From positions 2,108,001 to 2,172,000 of the forward strand of contig LATX02000200.1 in NCBI GenBank assembly GCA_001466705.2: a DNA stretch of 64,000 bases. The letters are read 5' to 3'. Source of the DNA: Moniliophthora roreri. Its lineage: Eukaryota > Basidiomycota > Agaricomycetes > Agaricales > Marasmiaceae. Shown piece by piece: positions 1 through 12,199 of the stretch. Position 1 is the first letter of the stretch, and each line of letters opens with the position of its first letter. A program made the position numbers and the translations under genes. The notes under the pieces are model-generated. The model was not told where the DNA came from. It saw only the letters and a program-made list of their open reading frames with translations, and ran no database searches.

Positions 1-1
1 G

Positions 2-622
2 TACGGACCTCTTGTTCATGCTCTCTCTGCTCTTTCGGTTGGCGGCGGATCATTCGCCAACAATGTTCCCTCGGGTTCCATCGATAATGCTGTGTCATCC
101 TTCCAGCAATTGTTGGAGACACTCACCCAGACCATTTCGGACCTCTTGAGGCTTCTTCCCCGAACCACTTGGGATGATAGCTCATCGTTCGACGGGGTGC
201 TTCGCGATATGCTGAAGGGAGACGACTTCCTTGATGAGAATGGCGAGGATAGTCATGGTAGAGAAGATGAAGTCGCAGCATTGACCTTAGCGCTCGAACG
301 TCGTGCTCGATGGATGGAGGTTCAACTTTCAAAACTCGAGGAGTTGCACCGGGATATCAACAATGCTGCTGTGCGCGCTGTTTTGGCCTTCAACGACAGT
401 GGCTGGGACCGCTATGGATTTATGCCTCGTATTGGCAACACTGTCCGAAAATTTGATAATCTCGGCATTGTTGAGGAGAATGATTCGACCACTAGGCCTA
501 TGACAGTAGATGAGTTGGAAAAAAAACTGATTGTGGCAAAGGAGGCGGCTGTCTTTGCTGAGACGGAGCTTCGCGAGATGATGGAAAGCTTGCAAGCTGT
601 GAGGCCCGTCGAGGATTTGTGA
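2..622 (+). CDS. 3' end of an unrecognised coiled-coil protein (partial)
   Basis: The reading frame is already open at base 2 and runs without a stop to TGA at 620-622, so this is the last exon of a gene that begins outside the window. The 206 visible residues are acidic in the middle (DDFLDENGEDSHGREDE). They are followed by two long heptad-like helical stretches (around ERRARWMEVQLSKLEELH and VDELEKKLIVAKEAA) that look like coiled coils. No catalytic motif, signal peptide or membrane segment is present. I do not recognise the family. A structural subunit of a complex, for example at the kinetochore, would fit the composition but is only a guess. The next gene on the same strand starts about 400 bases downstream. 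Confidence 0.6.
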   Translation, partial: YGPLVHALSALSVGGGSFANNVPSGSIDNAVSSFQQLLETLTQTISDLLRLLPRTTWDDSSSFDGVLRDMLKGDDFLDENGEDSHGREDEVAALTLALERRARWMEVQLSKLEELHRDINNAAVRAVLAFNDSGWDRYGFMPRIGNTVRKFDNLGIVEENDSTTRPMTVDELEKKLIVAKEAAVFAETELREMMESLQAVRPVEDL

Positions 623-1016
623 TTACCAGCTTGTAACTACAGCCTTCTTGTATCTTGTGCATGTCGTTGGAATATCACTCTTAAACTATAAATGAAGTGA
701 TCCGTAAAGTGTAGCAAGTATGTAGAATTGAGGATCTGGCACAGTTGCGGCTATGGAATGATCAGTTTGGTAGAAGACAGAACAGCAACGGGAAGAAAAA
801 ACTTATGCTCAGATAATTATCCCTATAGAACAATTTTTACTCCAGTCTGTATCTTGACCCTACAGATCACGGCGACTCATACACGTCGCGACGCGACCGA
901 GTGGCAGTGCAGGGTAGCAGTCACACGACTGTTTACTTGTGACGGTTTCGTGTCGCGCTTTTTCTTGTTCTCTTCCACAACCTTATTCTCCCTCATACCC
1001 TACCAGTGGACTTATC
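623..1016. other. Intergenic: 3' flank of first gene and promoter of the SNF2 gene
   Basis: No ORF here has family features or sensible splice structure. A pyrimidine-rich run (ttttcttgttctcttcc) ends about 35 bases before the ATG at 1017, as is common upstream of fungal start sites. No clear TATA box was seen. Confidence 0.5.
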
Positions 1017-4000
1017 ATGTATTCCACCGCGTCTGCTGGGAGTAAATCTCCATCGCCTGTTTTTGAGGCTACATCTGAACCGCCAGCAAGTACCGCACCA
1101 TCGAGCCCACCCCCGGACGACATTCTCTCTACTGAAAAGATAGACGATGAAGTGAGTTGCGACGTCTTGTCCGGGGTACCAAGGTTACTGATTTGCTATC
1201 ATAGGACTCGTTGAAACAAGATGTGAGTGATTCACTAACGTGTCAAATCTCAGATACTTATACCGCGACAGGACCTGGAGAGTCGTCTTCGGCGGCTGAA
1301 CCATGTGCTTACTTTGTCCACCACCTACTCGAAGATGCTCCAAGAAGCAATGGAAAGTCGAAAAGCAGCTCTGGCGAAGCTCGAAACTAATACACATTCA
1401 CCTACCAAAAACGCGTCAAAAGGAAAAGGAACTTCCATGATGCGATCCAGGAAGCGGGTGCTAGATGACGGTGACGAGGAGACGGGAGAAACTTCTGCAA
1501 AGCGCCAGAAGAATGAGCAAGAGGACTCAGAAAGGGAAGCAAAGAACGAGCTCGACGCTGCTTGCATATTCAAACAACCGGACCTTATAACCGGAGCGAA
1601 ATTGAAGGATTATCAGTTGGAAGGGTTGCAGTGGATGGTCTCGCTTCATCACAGCGGTATCTCTGGCATTCTTGGCATGTCCTACTTCCGCTCAGTTTTG
1701 CCACGCAATCTCACTTTTCCATATTTTAGCGGATGAAATGGGACTCGGAAAGGTCGGTGCAGCTTCAGCCATTCATGTCCCATGCTTAAACGTCTCCACA
1801 GACACTACAAACTATCTCATTTACTGCATACTTGCGTGAAATTACTAGATACCCCGACCCTATTCTCATCGTCTGCCCACTCAGCGTTGTCCACAACTGG
1901 ATGGATGAGTACAAGAAATTTGCTCCAGAGGTGATTTTTACTTGTCTTCCTGTCTCTCCGTTTCTAGATCCGTTGTTTAGATACCCGTTCTCATGTACCT
2001 TGGTACACCTACCGAGCGCGCAGAACTGCGCCGGACTCGCATGAAGCCTCTGCCTCCGAAGACACGACCAATGCCAGGAGATGCTAGTAGCAAGGAAGCA
2101 CCGAAGAAACCAGAACCAAAGAAGCCCCAAACGCGCAACATCAAAGGCAATGGACGTGGCCGAGGACGAGGGCGGGGTCGTGGTCGTGGTCGTGGTGGTA
2201 GAAATAAAATGGAAGAGGAGGAAGAGCAGGAAGAAGAGGTTCCCGCTCCAAAATTGGAACAGGATGATAGTCCCGAGGTCTTGGCAGCATATAAAGACTT
2301 TCCTATCGTGATCACATCGTACGAGTATGTCATGAGAGATGCGAACCATCTAGGCAATTACAATTGGGGCTACATTGTCGTGGATGAAGGACACCGGCTA
2401 AAAAATATGGACTGCAAGTTGATGAGAGAGCTTAAGAGGTATCAGTCGGCTTGCCGGATGGTATTGACGGGTACTCCACTTCAAGTGCGCTTTCGTCTGT
2501 CTTTCTTGTTTATTTAGCTGATTATCTTTCAGAACAATCTCGCCGAGCTCTGGTCTCTTCTAAACTTTGTCCTTCCGGATATCTTCGGAGATGTGGAAGG
2601 TTTCCAAGAATGGTACGTTTCCGCCTAACGCACGGTCCGAATCAATGTTGACTCTCGCTCAGGTTCAATCTTCCCGAGATGTCAGCAACTCTGGGTTCAG
2701 AACGAGCCGGGCAAATTGTCCATTCTCTCCATACCATCCTTAAGCCTTTCCTTCTTAGACGATTGAAAGCCGACGTCGAACAGAATTTACCACCGAAGAA
2801 GGAATACGTCTTGTATGCCCCGCTCAGTGCTACTCAGCGTGAGGCATACGATAGGATCCTGGACGGCAGCATGCGTTCCTGGTTGATGAACACCAACAAT
2901 TCCAAGGAGTCCCAGAAGGACGAAGAAAAGGAAGAGCAGAAGATGGAAGTGGACGATGGCCCTAGAAAGCTGAGGAGCAGGATGAAGGGTAGAAAGTCGT
3001 ACGTTGTTGATGGCGACGACGACGAATACTTCGAGATGTTGGAAAAGGGCGAAGTCGATGAACGGGGATTCAAACGCCTAGAGAAGGCCAAGGCACCTGG
3101 GGAGTTGAGTAAAGCTCATCAGATGCAGCTTGCTCGTAAGTCTAGCCGTTGATTTGTTCCAGCGATATTGTGCTGACCTCTTGCAACAGGGAAGAAAGTC
3201 AACAACATGAAGCTTCAAAATACGGTGATGCAGCTCCGCAAAGCATGTTCTCACCCTTTTACCTTCGACTGGCCCATCGATCCGGATACTCAACAGGAGA
3301 TCCTAAATGACGACCTGGTTACTGCGAGCGGAAAGATGATAGTTTTGGACAGGTTGCTCACCGAGCTGTTCAGACGGAAGCATAAGGTGTTACTGTTCAG
3401 TCAGTTCACTACGATGTTAGACATCATAGAGGTTTGTTTCAGACACTCAACCGTTGTGACTTGAGGCTGAATAAGTTTGATGAAGGACTGGGCTGTCGAG
3501 CTGAAAGGCTGGAAGATCTGTAGAATAGATGGTTCTACGAAAGCCGATCAACGCCGCGCTCAAATGCACGAGTTCCAGAACGGCGGAGATGATCCCAATG
3601 CGCCAATTCTCTTCTTGTTGAGTACTCGAGCAGGAGGACAAGGGATTAACCTCACCGCTGCCGACACAGTGATTTTCTACGATCAGGATTGGGTTTGTCC
3701 TTCAACTTCCTTTCCGTACACTTCACTGAGAAAATATTCAGAACCCTCAAACAGATGCCCAGGCTCAAGATCGTGCTCACCGCATAGGCCAAACGAAGCC
3801 AGTCTTGATATTCCGGCTTGTCAGTGCACATACTATTGAGACAAACATCATGCAACGGGCGACAGAGAAGCGGCAGCTAGAGGCATTGGTCATCGCTAAA
3901 GGTACACGAGTCCCTATCACGTCCATCATGGTCCTGTCTCAATAAACTCCCTTCAGGTAAATTCAGGACGCCAGCTGCCGCTGCCCCTGCTAGTCGTGGC

Positions 4001-4303
4001 AGAGAGACTATGGCGGAGATGGCCGCAGCCCTTCTCAAACTCGAGGCAGACAAAATTGAGGTAGTGCCCAATACTACAGAAGGTAGAGCCAGTGTTATCA
4101 GTGATGAGGATTTGGAAATGCTTTTGGATCGCAGCCCAGAGGTGTTCTTGGACAGAGGCAAGGGATGGACTTCAGCGGACGCAAAGGCTGGTGCTGCAGC
4201 TGTAACTGCAGGCAAAAAGGCCGCATTTGCTGTGTACGATGGACCTCCTGATGCAAGTAACGATGCCTTGGCACAAATGTTGGGAGAATCAGAAAGTGAT
4301 TAG
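1017..4303 (+). CDS. SNF2-family chromatin-remodelling ATPase, Lsh/HELLS/DDM1/Irc5 type
   Basis: Twelve exons (1017-1151, 1205-1222, 1254-1674, 1730-1752, 1802-1930, 1981-2484, 2533-2612, 2663-3135, 3190-3431, 3486-3692, 3742-3901, 3957-4303) give 912 residues. The helicase motifs appear in order: DEMGLGKT (I, Walker A), [11 protein letters not shown] (Ia), [10 protein letters not shown] (II), LTGTPLQNN (III), [16 protein letters not shown] (V) and [13 protein letters not shown] (VI). The LDIIEDW and CRIDGST segments point to the Lsh/DDM1/Irc5 subfamily, nuclear DNA translocases linked to DNA methylation and heterochromatin. Oddities are an 18-nt second exon, a GC-AG intron inside the Walker A region (1675-1729) and a Gly-Arg repeat plus acidic run inserted between motifs Ia and II. 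The start is the first ATG in frame before a serine/proline-rich tail. It lies convergent with the D-lactate dehydrogenase gene. Confidence 0.92.
1675..1729 (+). other. GC-AG intron in the SNF2 gene
   Basis: The donor is GCATGT and the acceptor TTTTAG, 55 nt apart. Only this pair joins SGIL to ADEMGLGKT in frame. The nearby GT donor would give a stop codon directly after the junction. Confidence 0.8.
2150..2205 (+). repeat. Gly-Arg coding microsatellite in the SNF2 gene
   Basis: Imperfect repeats of ggtcgt/ggacga encode about eight Gly-Arg pairs, then Gly-Gly-Arg. They lie in the coding sequence between helicase motifs Ia and II, followed by a Glu-rich run. Confidence 0.85.
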
Positions 4304-4605
4304 ATTGCATGGCTGACTTTAACTATCACCTGGAAAGGGGATCTTCGATCTACTATATTTACCCTGATACTGTAATTAGCATTGTATAATACTTTGTACC
4401 TCGAAAAATCATCTATTTTGGATTTGAATCAAGAGACTTTCTGTTTTTAGAAGTGTAGTCGGAGTCAAGCTAGTACGATCATGTACGTGTTACTAGTAGT
4501 TCTTGATTCTCTGAGGCAAGCTTTTTCCGTCCTCATCCGTGTACTTGTTAGTTGAGGCATCTTGTGTGAAACATTCACTGCAACTAAGTGACAACGTAGA
4601 CAAGC
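4304..4605. other. Intergenic between convergent genes
   Basis: AT-rich 3' flanks of the SNF2 (+) and D-lactate dehydrogenase (-) genes. No gene was seen. Confidence 0.6.
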
Positions 4606-6971
4606 CTATGAGTTTTTCTCCGCCTGAGGGTAGAGCTTTGCGTGTTATCAGTAACCTTTCAATTACTGTACAAGGGAGATATGTACCTTTCCAGGGTTCA
4701 TTAATGCTTTGGGATCCACGGCCTTTTTTATCTGTCTCATGAGTTCAACTGTGCCCTCTCCTAATTCCTCGACGAGGTATTCGGTTTTACCAACGCCAAC
4801 ACCATGTTCTCCTGTACCTATTTCAAACCCTTGAGCATAAACGTTGTCTCGAGGCCACGAACGAAGCACGTACAAGTTCCATCCAAGGCAATAGCCCTAT
4901 GAACCAGCCGGTGTACAGCAGCCTCAACCGCTTTGAATTCCTCTTCGTCCTTGTCTTTGAATAGAATCAATGCATGGAAATTTCCATCTCCGACATGTCC
5001 AACGATGGTGCTCTTTAAACCAGCTTCTGCAAGGTCCTTCTTCGTATCGTAAACCAACTCTGGTAACCGGGACACAGGCACACTGTCAACGATCAGCCTC
5101 ATTCGTGTCAGCAAAATAGAAGCTGAAACGTACCAAACATCAGTCGTCCAACACCTATGTTCGGGAAACGCAGCCAACGTCGACATCAATGCGTACTTAC
5201 GATTCTGCCAAAGATCGTCTGCTTCCTGATCCGTCTTGGCAAACTCGAATTTCAGGCTGCCGTGTTTATTCACGATGTTCTTGACGGACTTGGACGCGAG
5301 CTGGATTGCAGCATCATCGCCTTGAATTTTGAAGAAGAGGGTGTCTTTTACGGGGTAAGGACGGTCAACGAGGCCACCGTCGTTGATTGCAGCCATCACT
5401 GCGATAATATTTAGGACCGTAGACACAGAAGCTGCCAGGTAGACGTACTGTGGTCGTCGAGTAATTCAACGCATTCTGTGTAGGATGAGTATTCGAGCCT
5501 AAATTGAAGATGTAAGGTCACGTACGGAAATGGGCCCCGTAAGGACTATTCAAAATCTCTTGCACAGCATTAACTGCCTTTTCGACATTAGGGAATTGGG
5601 CCATAGCGACTTTCGTTGGTAGCCGGGGTGCTAGTCGGAGCGTCGCTAATATGATTTTCAGAAACCATGATACGCACGCAGAAAAACAATGACATACCTT
5701 CAGTTACAATGCCGAGCGTACCTTCGGCTCCAATGAAGAGCTTCGTGAGATCGAAACCTGCAGCAGATTTACGCGCGCGCCGTCGAGTCTTGATGACTTC
5801 GCCATTGGGTAGAACTACGGTCTTAACACCAGTCAGTTGCGTTCTCGAGGTAGTAGCCAAGCGTCACGAACAAGGTTTAAAAACCATTCGGCTTTGGCTG
5901 TTCCATACCGCACAGCGTTAGCTACATAGAAACATGATAAGATAATGAACATCGAGCAGAAAATCAAAGCACTTGCTTCCACTGCATCCGGTCCCAACCA
6001 TTCCACCTATCGTCTGCAGGATTTCACTCAGAATCGTGCGCGCAATAATTTCTCCGAGGTACTCACGGCTCCTGGTCCAGGATCTAGCTATATACACTAT
6101 TAAGAAATGATCACGAGTAGGATATTCCATACTCACGGGAAAGAACAGAGGGATGCCTTTGTCCTTCAGAGTTTGGTTGATATCCTCCCACCGAGCGCCG
6201 GATTGGCAAATCAAATCAGAGTCAGCCTCTAAGAGGAAAATATGGGCATTCCGAGTAAAGAAAGCAGCTTAACGTACACGCACCATTGATACTCAGAACC
6301 TTATCCATCCCCGACATGTCGATACATATGCTTCCCGTCGCAACTCCAGAATAATGCCCTTCCAAACTCGTCGCACCAGAATAAACCACCATCGGCATCA
6401 TGCAGTCATTCGCAATTTTGACAATTTCGACGACATCATCCGTGCTCAGAGGGCGGACAATAACGGAATGAGGTGAAGCCGGGTGATAAGAGTTCTCTGA
6501 CGAGCCGTGTATTTTCAAGTCTTCTGGGTCTGTTGAGACGCGTCCTTCTTCCGGAAAAGCAGCTTTCAGCTTTTCAATGGCTACATTGATTTCTCTAGCT
6601 GTTGCATAACCGCGTTTCTTGCCGTCAGGCTGCCGATGTGCATGTGAGGTGGTCAGTGACAGCATAGTATAGATGACACGACGACGCACGAAAAGATGGG
6701 AATCCAGATAGTTCGTCACTACGACAATTCCGACGGCGTATATCATTGCTTGGGCCATCGCTCTAGCTTTCCAGGAGCCAGGAAATTGACTGGACCATGG
6801 GGAATGACGAAGGTATGCAAAGATTTTCGAGCCTGAACTTTGTGTCGGTATAACTGGGGGAGGCGTTATTGGTCGTTTCGGTTTCGATGCATAGGTTCGC
6901 ATTGAGTAGCCTGAGGGCTTGAATTTGAGGCCATTGGTATGCCGCCCCGGACCGCGAAGAGCGGAGAACAT
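4606..6971 (-). CDS. DLD1: Mitochondrial D-lactate dehydrogenase (cytochrome), FAD-linked
   Basis: This enzyme oxidises D-lactate to pyruvate with FAD and passes electrons to cytochrome c at the inner mitochondrial membrane. The N-terminus is rich in Arg, Lys and Ser without acids ([14 protein letters not shown]...), like a targeting presequence. A hydrophobic segment ([15 protein letters not shown]) follows. The FAD-binding part has [31 protein letters not shown] and [12 protein letters not shown]. The C-terminal FAD-oxidase part has [14 protein letters not shown] and GTCTGEHGVG. About twelve exons are needed. Intron 6630-6689 is a multiple of three and reads through, so its removal rests on homology. 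Intron 5922-5976 has a GC donor. The last exon (4606-4635) gives [10 protein letters not shown] glycolate oxidase subunit is the alternative, but the presequence and membrane anchor favour DLD. Confidence 0.92.
5922..5976 (-). other. GC-AG intron in the D-lactate dehydrogenase gene
   Basis: On the minus strand the donor is GCAAGT and the acceptor TATGTAG, 55 nt. Splicing restores CSGTNAVRYGT, a conserved stretch of the FAD-binding domain. Without it the frame runs into stops. Confidence 0.85.
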
Positions 6972-7664
6972 GGTGACGGAAATCGAGCAGATTCCGGGTG
7001 CCGGCGCCTGTGGAGTACCGCAAAAAAAAAAGAGTTCTCAGGCCGCTGTCGTACGTGGATCCTCAGTCACTGCACCCTCGAGGCTCGCAGAGCATTTCAT
7101 CCACTATCCCCGTGCACCTTGCCATGCTTCACCGGTTATAAGGTTCACCTCATGGGGAGTCCTGAGTTTGCATGCTTTGCCACACTACATGGCCTCAATT
7201 CTATCTCTCATCTGTCGCGCGAGTATATCTAGAATTTCACGCCGTGATTCATTTGGTCAATTTGGACTCGCGTGGCGTCCTCTCATTTTCGCATGTGTCG
7301 CCGGAGGTGCTGCAGGCAGTCTCGCTGGCTTTGAAGATGGGCCATTCTGATCGCGTAAAGGATTGTTTACTGTTTAAAAGACTGGGCTATCCATGTATTA
7401 CGACGTCTGTCGTCGATACTATTTCCACCGAGTGTTCGGTCACAGGTCACAGGCCCTTGTTGACGGTTTCAAGGCATTTTTTGTCTACGCGTCGTAGTTT
7501 GTTTTCCAATTGTGAAATTCAGCTACATTTGTTATGATACATGCGAGTGTGCAGATGTGATCCTTTTGAAATAGACGAAGGAAAATAATGAACCAAATGA
7601 GAGTCAATGAACATCATTCCTCCTCGGGCCTGACGAAAAACAGTCACCTTTGGAAACAGACAAT
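6972..7664. other. Intergenic: DLD promoter side and UNG 3' flank
   Basis: It contains a 10-base A-run near 7022 and several short open frames with no recognisable family or splice structure. I see no gene here. Confidence 0.5.
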
Positions 7665-8925
7665 TCACAAATGCAACACATACCGATTGAGTACTGTCCA
7701 GTCAATCTCAGCACCTTCTCCATACTTCTCTCTAAGCCACTCATTCGCCCGTTTGAAGTGACCATTTCCCAAGAACCCACGGTGTGCAGATAGGGGTGAT
7801 GGATGGGCTGACTTTAAAACAAGGTGCTTAGTTTCGTCGATTCCAATTTTGTCACAGGTTTTTTGAGCTGGAAGTCCCCATGCCATGAAAACGACGCCAT
7901 TACTATCCGGACGAGCGATCACGGCCTTTATGGCTTGAGCAGTAAGGATCTCCCATCCTTTGCCTGAATGAGAAGCTGCTTTGTGTGCACGAACGGTCAA
8001 GGAAGTGTTCAGCCAGAGCACGCCCAGCTTTGCTAGTCTAGAAAGATCCCTGAAAACGGCGGGTTACCCCATGGCACCATACGGCAATACATAACACTTA
8101 CCCCGCGGTTTTGGGTATCACGAACGAGGGTACATCTACCGCAATTTGTTTGTAGATATTCTTCAGGGAACCAGGTAGTTTCGTCGGCGGAAGGACAGAG
8201 AACGAAAGACCTAACGAAAAAGCTGAGTTGATAGTTGATAGTTTGAAACTGCGTGACGAACCATGAGCTTGTCCGACATCATGATATGGGTCTTGGCCAA
8301 GAATGACGACTTTGACGGCGTCGAGGGATGTATATCGCGACCAGGAGTATATGTTATTGACTTTTGATAAGGTGTTAGATAGAAGTCAGACGAATGATGG
8401 GGTAACGACATACGTGGAGGAAACACGGTGTAAGTTTTCGTTTCAGTTTCCAAGAATGTCTTGAGCTGAATATCTCTTTGAGTTCTGATGATGATTGACT
8501 TGATATTTCGTAGAGTGCACACACCTTGCGAAAGTAGTCCTTCTCAAATTCTCCTTTGAGAGCATTATACCAACTCTCTCCCATAGTGTCTTTCTCCAAG
8601 CCAGCCAGTTGTGCTGCAATCGTTGCATGTAGTTCTGGTGAGAGTTTCTCTAGACCATTGGCCTCAGACGAGTCCTTTGACTTTCTGTGTAATCGTTTCA
8701 GAGGCTATTGAATATGTTGCAATGCAGAGCTTACCGTTTACTGTCTTTCTTCCCGGTTGTTTGTACAACCAATGTCCGCGTCAATTTCGTCTGTACGACT
8801 GCATTTGCTGTCCGTCGAGAGGCATTTGCGACTTGTAACATGCCAGTTTCAACGTCTTTTTCTACGTGCTTTGGCATTCGAAAGACTGAAAACGCAGTAG
8901 GTGATGCAAGGGTGATGGGAGTCAA
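7665..8925 (-). CDS. UNG1: Uracil-DNA glycosylase, family 1 (UNG)
   Basis: This enzyme removes uracil from DNA in base excision repair, in nucleus and mitochondria. Exons on the minus strand yield a basic, Ser/Thr-rich N-terminal tail ending in ...[12 protein letters not shown], then the catalytic domain. The water-activating motif is [19 protein letters not shown], with the catalytic Asp in [27 protein letters not shown] follows, and then the DNA-intercalation loop [17 protein letters not shown]. Introns are 50-60 nt, for example after DSKR and after FRK. The end at 7665 ([14 protein letters not shown]) is the read-through choice. A splice after NR would give a different short tail. The gene is divergent from the GH32 gene, with 493 bases between the two start codons. 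Confidence 0.93.
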
Positions 8926-9418
8926 CGGGAGTGGGGAGGTCGCGTAACTTGTGGCTATGTATTGTTTACGCGTTATTTGGTTCAGGCCAAAACTCGGGAA
9001 TCAGGAAAATAATTCTCCCACTACTCCCCATTCCCCATTGCCACTGATCACAAGTCCATAAGCGCTTCCACTCTGAAATTCCGGCCGTAATGTACCTTGG
9101 CACCTGATCATTACATTGCCGTCGTGGTGATCTCAGGCTAATTGGATGGTAGTCAGCATACTTTCAAGACAGTCCATAGCAAACGCCTTGAAGTATAATG
9201 CTTGGACCTAGGAGCACTAGAATTCGTACTTGGACACCAGTGGTGAGTTCAGAAAAAAAAATTCCGGTTTAACCTCCTGGGACCCGATTGATGTGATCCT
9301 CCGTTTTCACCATTTAGCCACTGTCATCATCACTCGTGGCCAAGAGCTTTTCCAAATTCCCCAGCTATAAAACAAACGCTCAAGGACGGATTATGTTACC
9401 TTCCCGGCCTTCACCAGT
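8926..9418. promoter_or_regulatory. Divergent promoter region between UNG (-) and GH32 (+)
   Basis: A TATAAAA sequence at 9366-9372 lies about 50 bases before the GH32 start codon and is a good TATA-box candidate. The rest has no gene. No motif specific to UNG was recognised. Confidence 0.6.
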
Positions 9419-11809
9419 ATGAAACCTGCTCTTGTTGGCCTGGCCTTGCTAACTTACGTATCTGCAGAGGTTTCGAAAAGGCAGGTTGACTACAATGCTG
9501 CACCTCCCAACATCTCAACGTTACCCAACGGCGCCTTGTTCAGTACGTGGAGGTGCGAAAATCCTTGCATTCCGACCGACAGCTTGAGCTGACCTTGAAT
9601 GGATGATCTTCAGACCGAAAGCACACGTACTCCCGCCCTCCGGTCACATAGGAGACCCTACAGGCCATTATGTTGATCCCAACACTGGACTCTTCCACGT
9701 CGGATACCTTTATACCAGTTTCGCCAACGAAAGTATTCGTGGAGGAGGAGCAGCCGCAACAACTAGCGATTTTGTCACGTACCAGGACATTCACTCTACC
9801 GATTCTCGCTTCATCAAACCTGGAGGCATCAATGATCCTCTTGCCGTGTTTGACGGAACAGTAATTGCGTCCGGATATCAAGGGAATCCCACCTTTATCT
9901 ACACTGCTGTGTCGTTCTTGCCTATCAGCTGGACCTTACCGTATATTCCAGGAAGCGAGGCTCAGGCAATTGCGGTTTCAAATGACACTGGCCGTAACTT
10001 CAACAAGCTGGAAAGAGGGCCGGTTGTTGCTTCGGCACCCTTTGGTTTGAACGTTACTGGTTGGAGAGATCCGTTCTCTTTCCAAGACCCGGAATTTGAC
10101 AGGTTACTGAACAGTACGAAGGATAGTTGGTACTGTACGTTACATTCCCTCCCCGGCAAGCAGTCAACTGACGCCACATCAGTACTCATTTCTGGTGGTG
10201 AACACGAAGTGGGTCCTGCTCTATTCCTCTACCGGAAGTATGATGTAGATTTCATGGAATGGGAATATCTCGGTAAGTCTGCATATCATCACAGGTATAA
10301 CCTCCATCGGCTGACATTTCTTGAGGTCGGTTCTGGCGGGAGTCAGGTTTGTCTCAATCCAGATATACGAATGTGATTGAAACAAAAAATCCCAGTAAAC
10401 ACCACTTGGGGCAAGGGCATCTGGGCGGGTCGCTGGGGATATGTGAGTCTCAAATTGTCAGCTCTAAAAAGACATACTGATTACGTTTCCATAGAACTTC
10501 GAGGTCGGAAACGTCTTCCGGATTGGAGCCGATGGTATCGATCCTAATGGAACTCTGTTCAGGTGCGCCTCGACCTTGTCAACCTTAGAATAATGGTACT
10601 GATGTCAAGGGACAGTCTGGTTGGCACAGAGGGTGGGAAGTATGGGATTCAAGGAGGCAGAGCTCAACTTTGGGCAGCTGGTGATTTGGAGCAACCGACT
10701 AATGAAACCGTTTCGTTCAATGTTACGATGGCCGGCATATTGGAATGGGGATCGGCTGCCTACGCTGCCTCTGGCAAAGTTGTTCCTGCCAACTCTAAGC
10801 CTTCCCAAGCAAGCGGCGCACCAGATCGGTACATTGTATGGCTCTGGCTCACCGGTACCTTCTACGACTCGATTCCTTTCCCCGGTGAGTGGTACCCTGC
10901 CAAACCTTGATCCGATATTAATACTGGCCTCCTTAGTCAAGCCGCAGGGCTGGGACAGCTCATTGTTGACCCCGCGTGAGCTTTACGTCGAAACCATCCA
11001 GAACGTTGTCGACAACGCCGCTGTCCACGAGACCGGCTCGTGGAAAGTTAGCAAGACCGATTCAGCCTCCGGTACTGTCGAGCTTGTTACTCTCGGTATC
11101 AAACCCGCTCGAGAAGCCATTGCTGCATACACCGGTCAATCCAGTACGGTATACAAAGAAGCTGACAGAACACTCAATGGAACTGCTTCCAACGCCACCG
11201 TAGTGCCGTTCACAGAAGCAGCGCCCAGGTCCCGTTACTATGTCCTTAAGGCATCTTTGACTTTCCCTCAAGTAGCGCGGAATGCTTCCGACTTCCGTGC
11301 AGGTTTCCAGATCTTGAGTTCAGAGTTTGAGAAGACTACTATCTACTACCGTAAGCATCTATTCACTCTAGGGAAGGGGGTGTCCTCATCAGTGATCGCA
11401 GAGTTCAGCAACGAATCTCTCATCGTCGACCGAAGTAATTCGAGTGCTGTTGCCCTGACTACACGAGGCATCGACTCGCGCAACGAAGCCGGACGATTGC
11501 GCTTGTGGGACATCAAGGATACCAACGGCGGTGTAAAGGTTGAATCACTTGACCTTCAAATCATTGTCGACAACTCGATTGTGGAAATATACGCGAACAA
11601 TAGGTTCACATTGAGTACCCTCGTTCTGTGAGTAATTTCCCTTCCGTGCGCCACAGGAGGTATGCTGACAGATTAATGACAGACCTTGGTACAATTCCTC
11701 CAAGGGAATCTCGTTCTTCGGCGAGGGTGAAGGTGTTGTCTCGTTCCGCAACGTGACTGTCTATGAGGGTCTGGTGGATGCTTGGCCTGATAGAGTACAT
11801 CAGTTGTAG
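9419..11809 (+). CDS. Secreted glycoside hydrolase family 32 (fructosyltransferase/invertase-like)
   Basis: Ten exons (9419-9552, 9614-10134, 10183-10272, 10326-10346, 10396-10442, 10495-10562, 10610-10884, 10937-11350, 11393-11627, 11683-11809) give 643 residues. A signal peptide (MKPALVGLALLTYVSA) marks secretion. The five-bladed propeller shows WRPKAHVLPPSGHIGDP, whose Asp is the nucleophile as in fungal fructosyltransferases, GWRDPFSFQDP (the RDP transition-state motif) and WGYNFEVGNVF, with the probable acid/base Glu in FEVGN. The beta-sandwich ends with ISFFGEGEGVVSFRN. Many N-x-S/T sites occur. The IGDP rather than NDPNG start points to the sucrose/fructan transferase or exo-acting branch, and substrate cannot be fixed from sequence. 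A 21-nt exon (10326-10346) is required for the frame. Intron 11351-11392 is a multiple of three and may be retained. Confidence 0.92.
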
Positions 11810-12199
11810 AAATACTGTGATACCCGCGTTCTATAAACCTAAAAAGAGCAAATTTTGGATTACACAAGCATGTAGCAGTCAAAATATGACAAACGTTTCG
11901 TCGGAGGTACATTTATTGAGCGGCGAATGCTCGAGGTGGGAGCCTTATGAAGAAATGCAGACTACTCTGAGCTGAACACCATGACTGACTCGGTTTTATG
12001 TTCAATTATGCACGATATAGATTAACTTTATATATAATACAAAAATACATGCTACAACGTTAGACTGAATGCTCGGCTCCAAAACGTAATGGAAAGTTTA
12101 TAAAGATACCTAGGAAGTTCGCCTCGAAATTCCTGGCTGTATTCAAACAATAAAGACAACGGTTCCGACGTATCAGGCATGAACAGTTGAATGGAAAAT
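11810..12199. other. Intergenic, AT-rich
   Basis: 3' flank of GH32 with AT-rich runs (about 12005-12050). No gene was seen. Confidence 0.5.

Noticed and set aside
2081..2357. Long open frames on both strands over the Gly-Arg repeat (for example 1977-2357 on the minus strand)
   Set aside because: They are produced by the repetitive composition and overlap a well-supported SNF2 exon.
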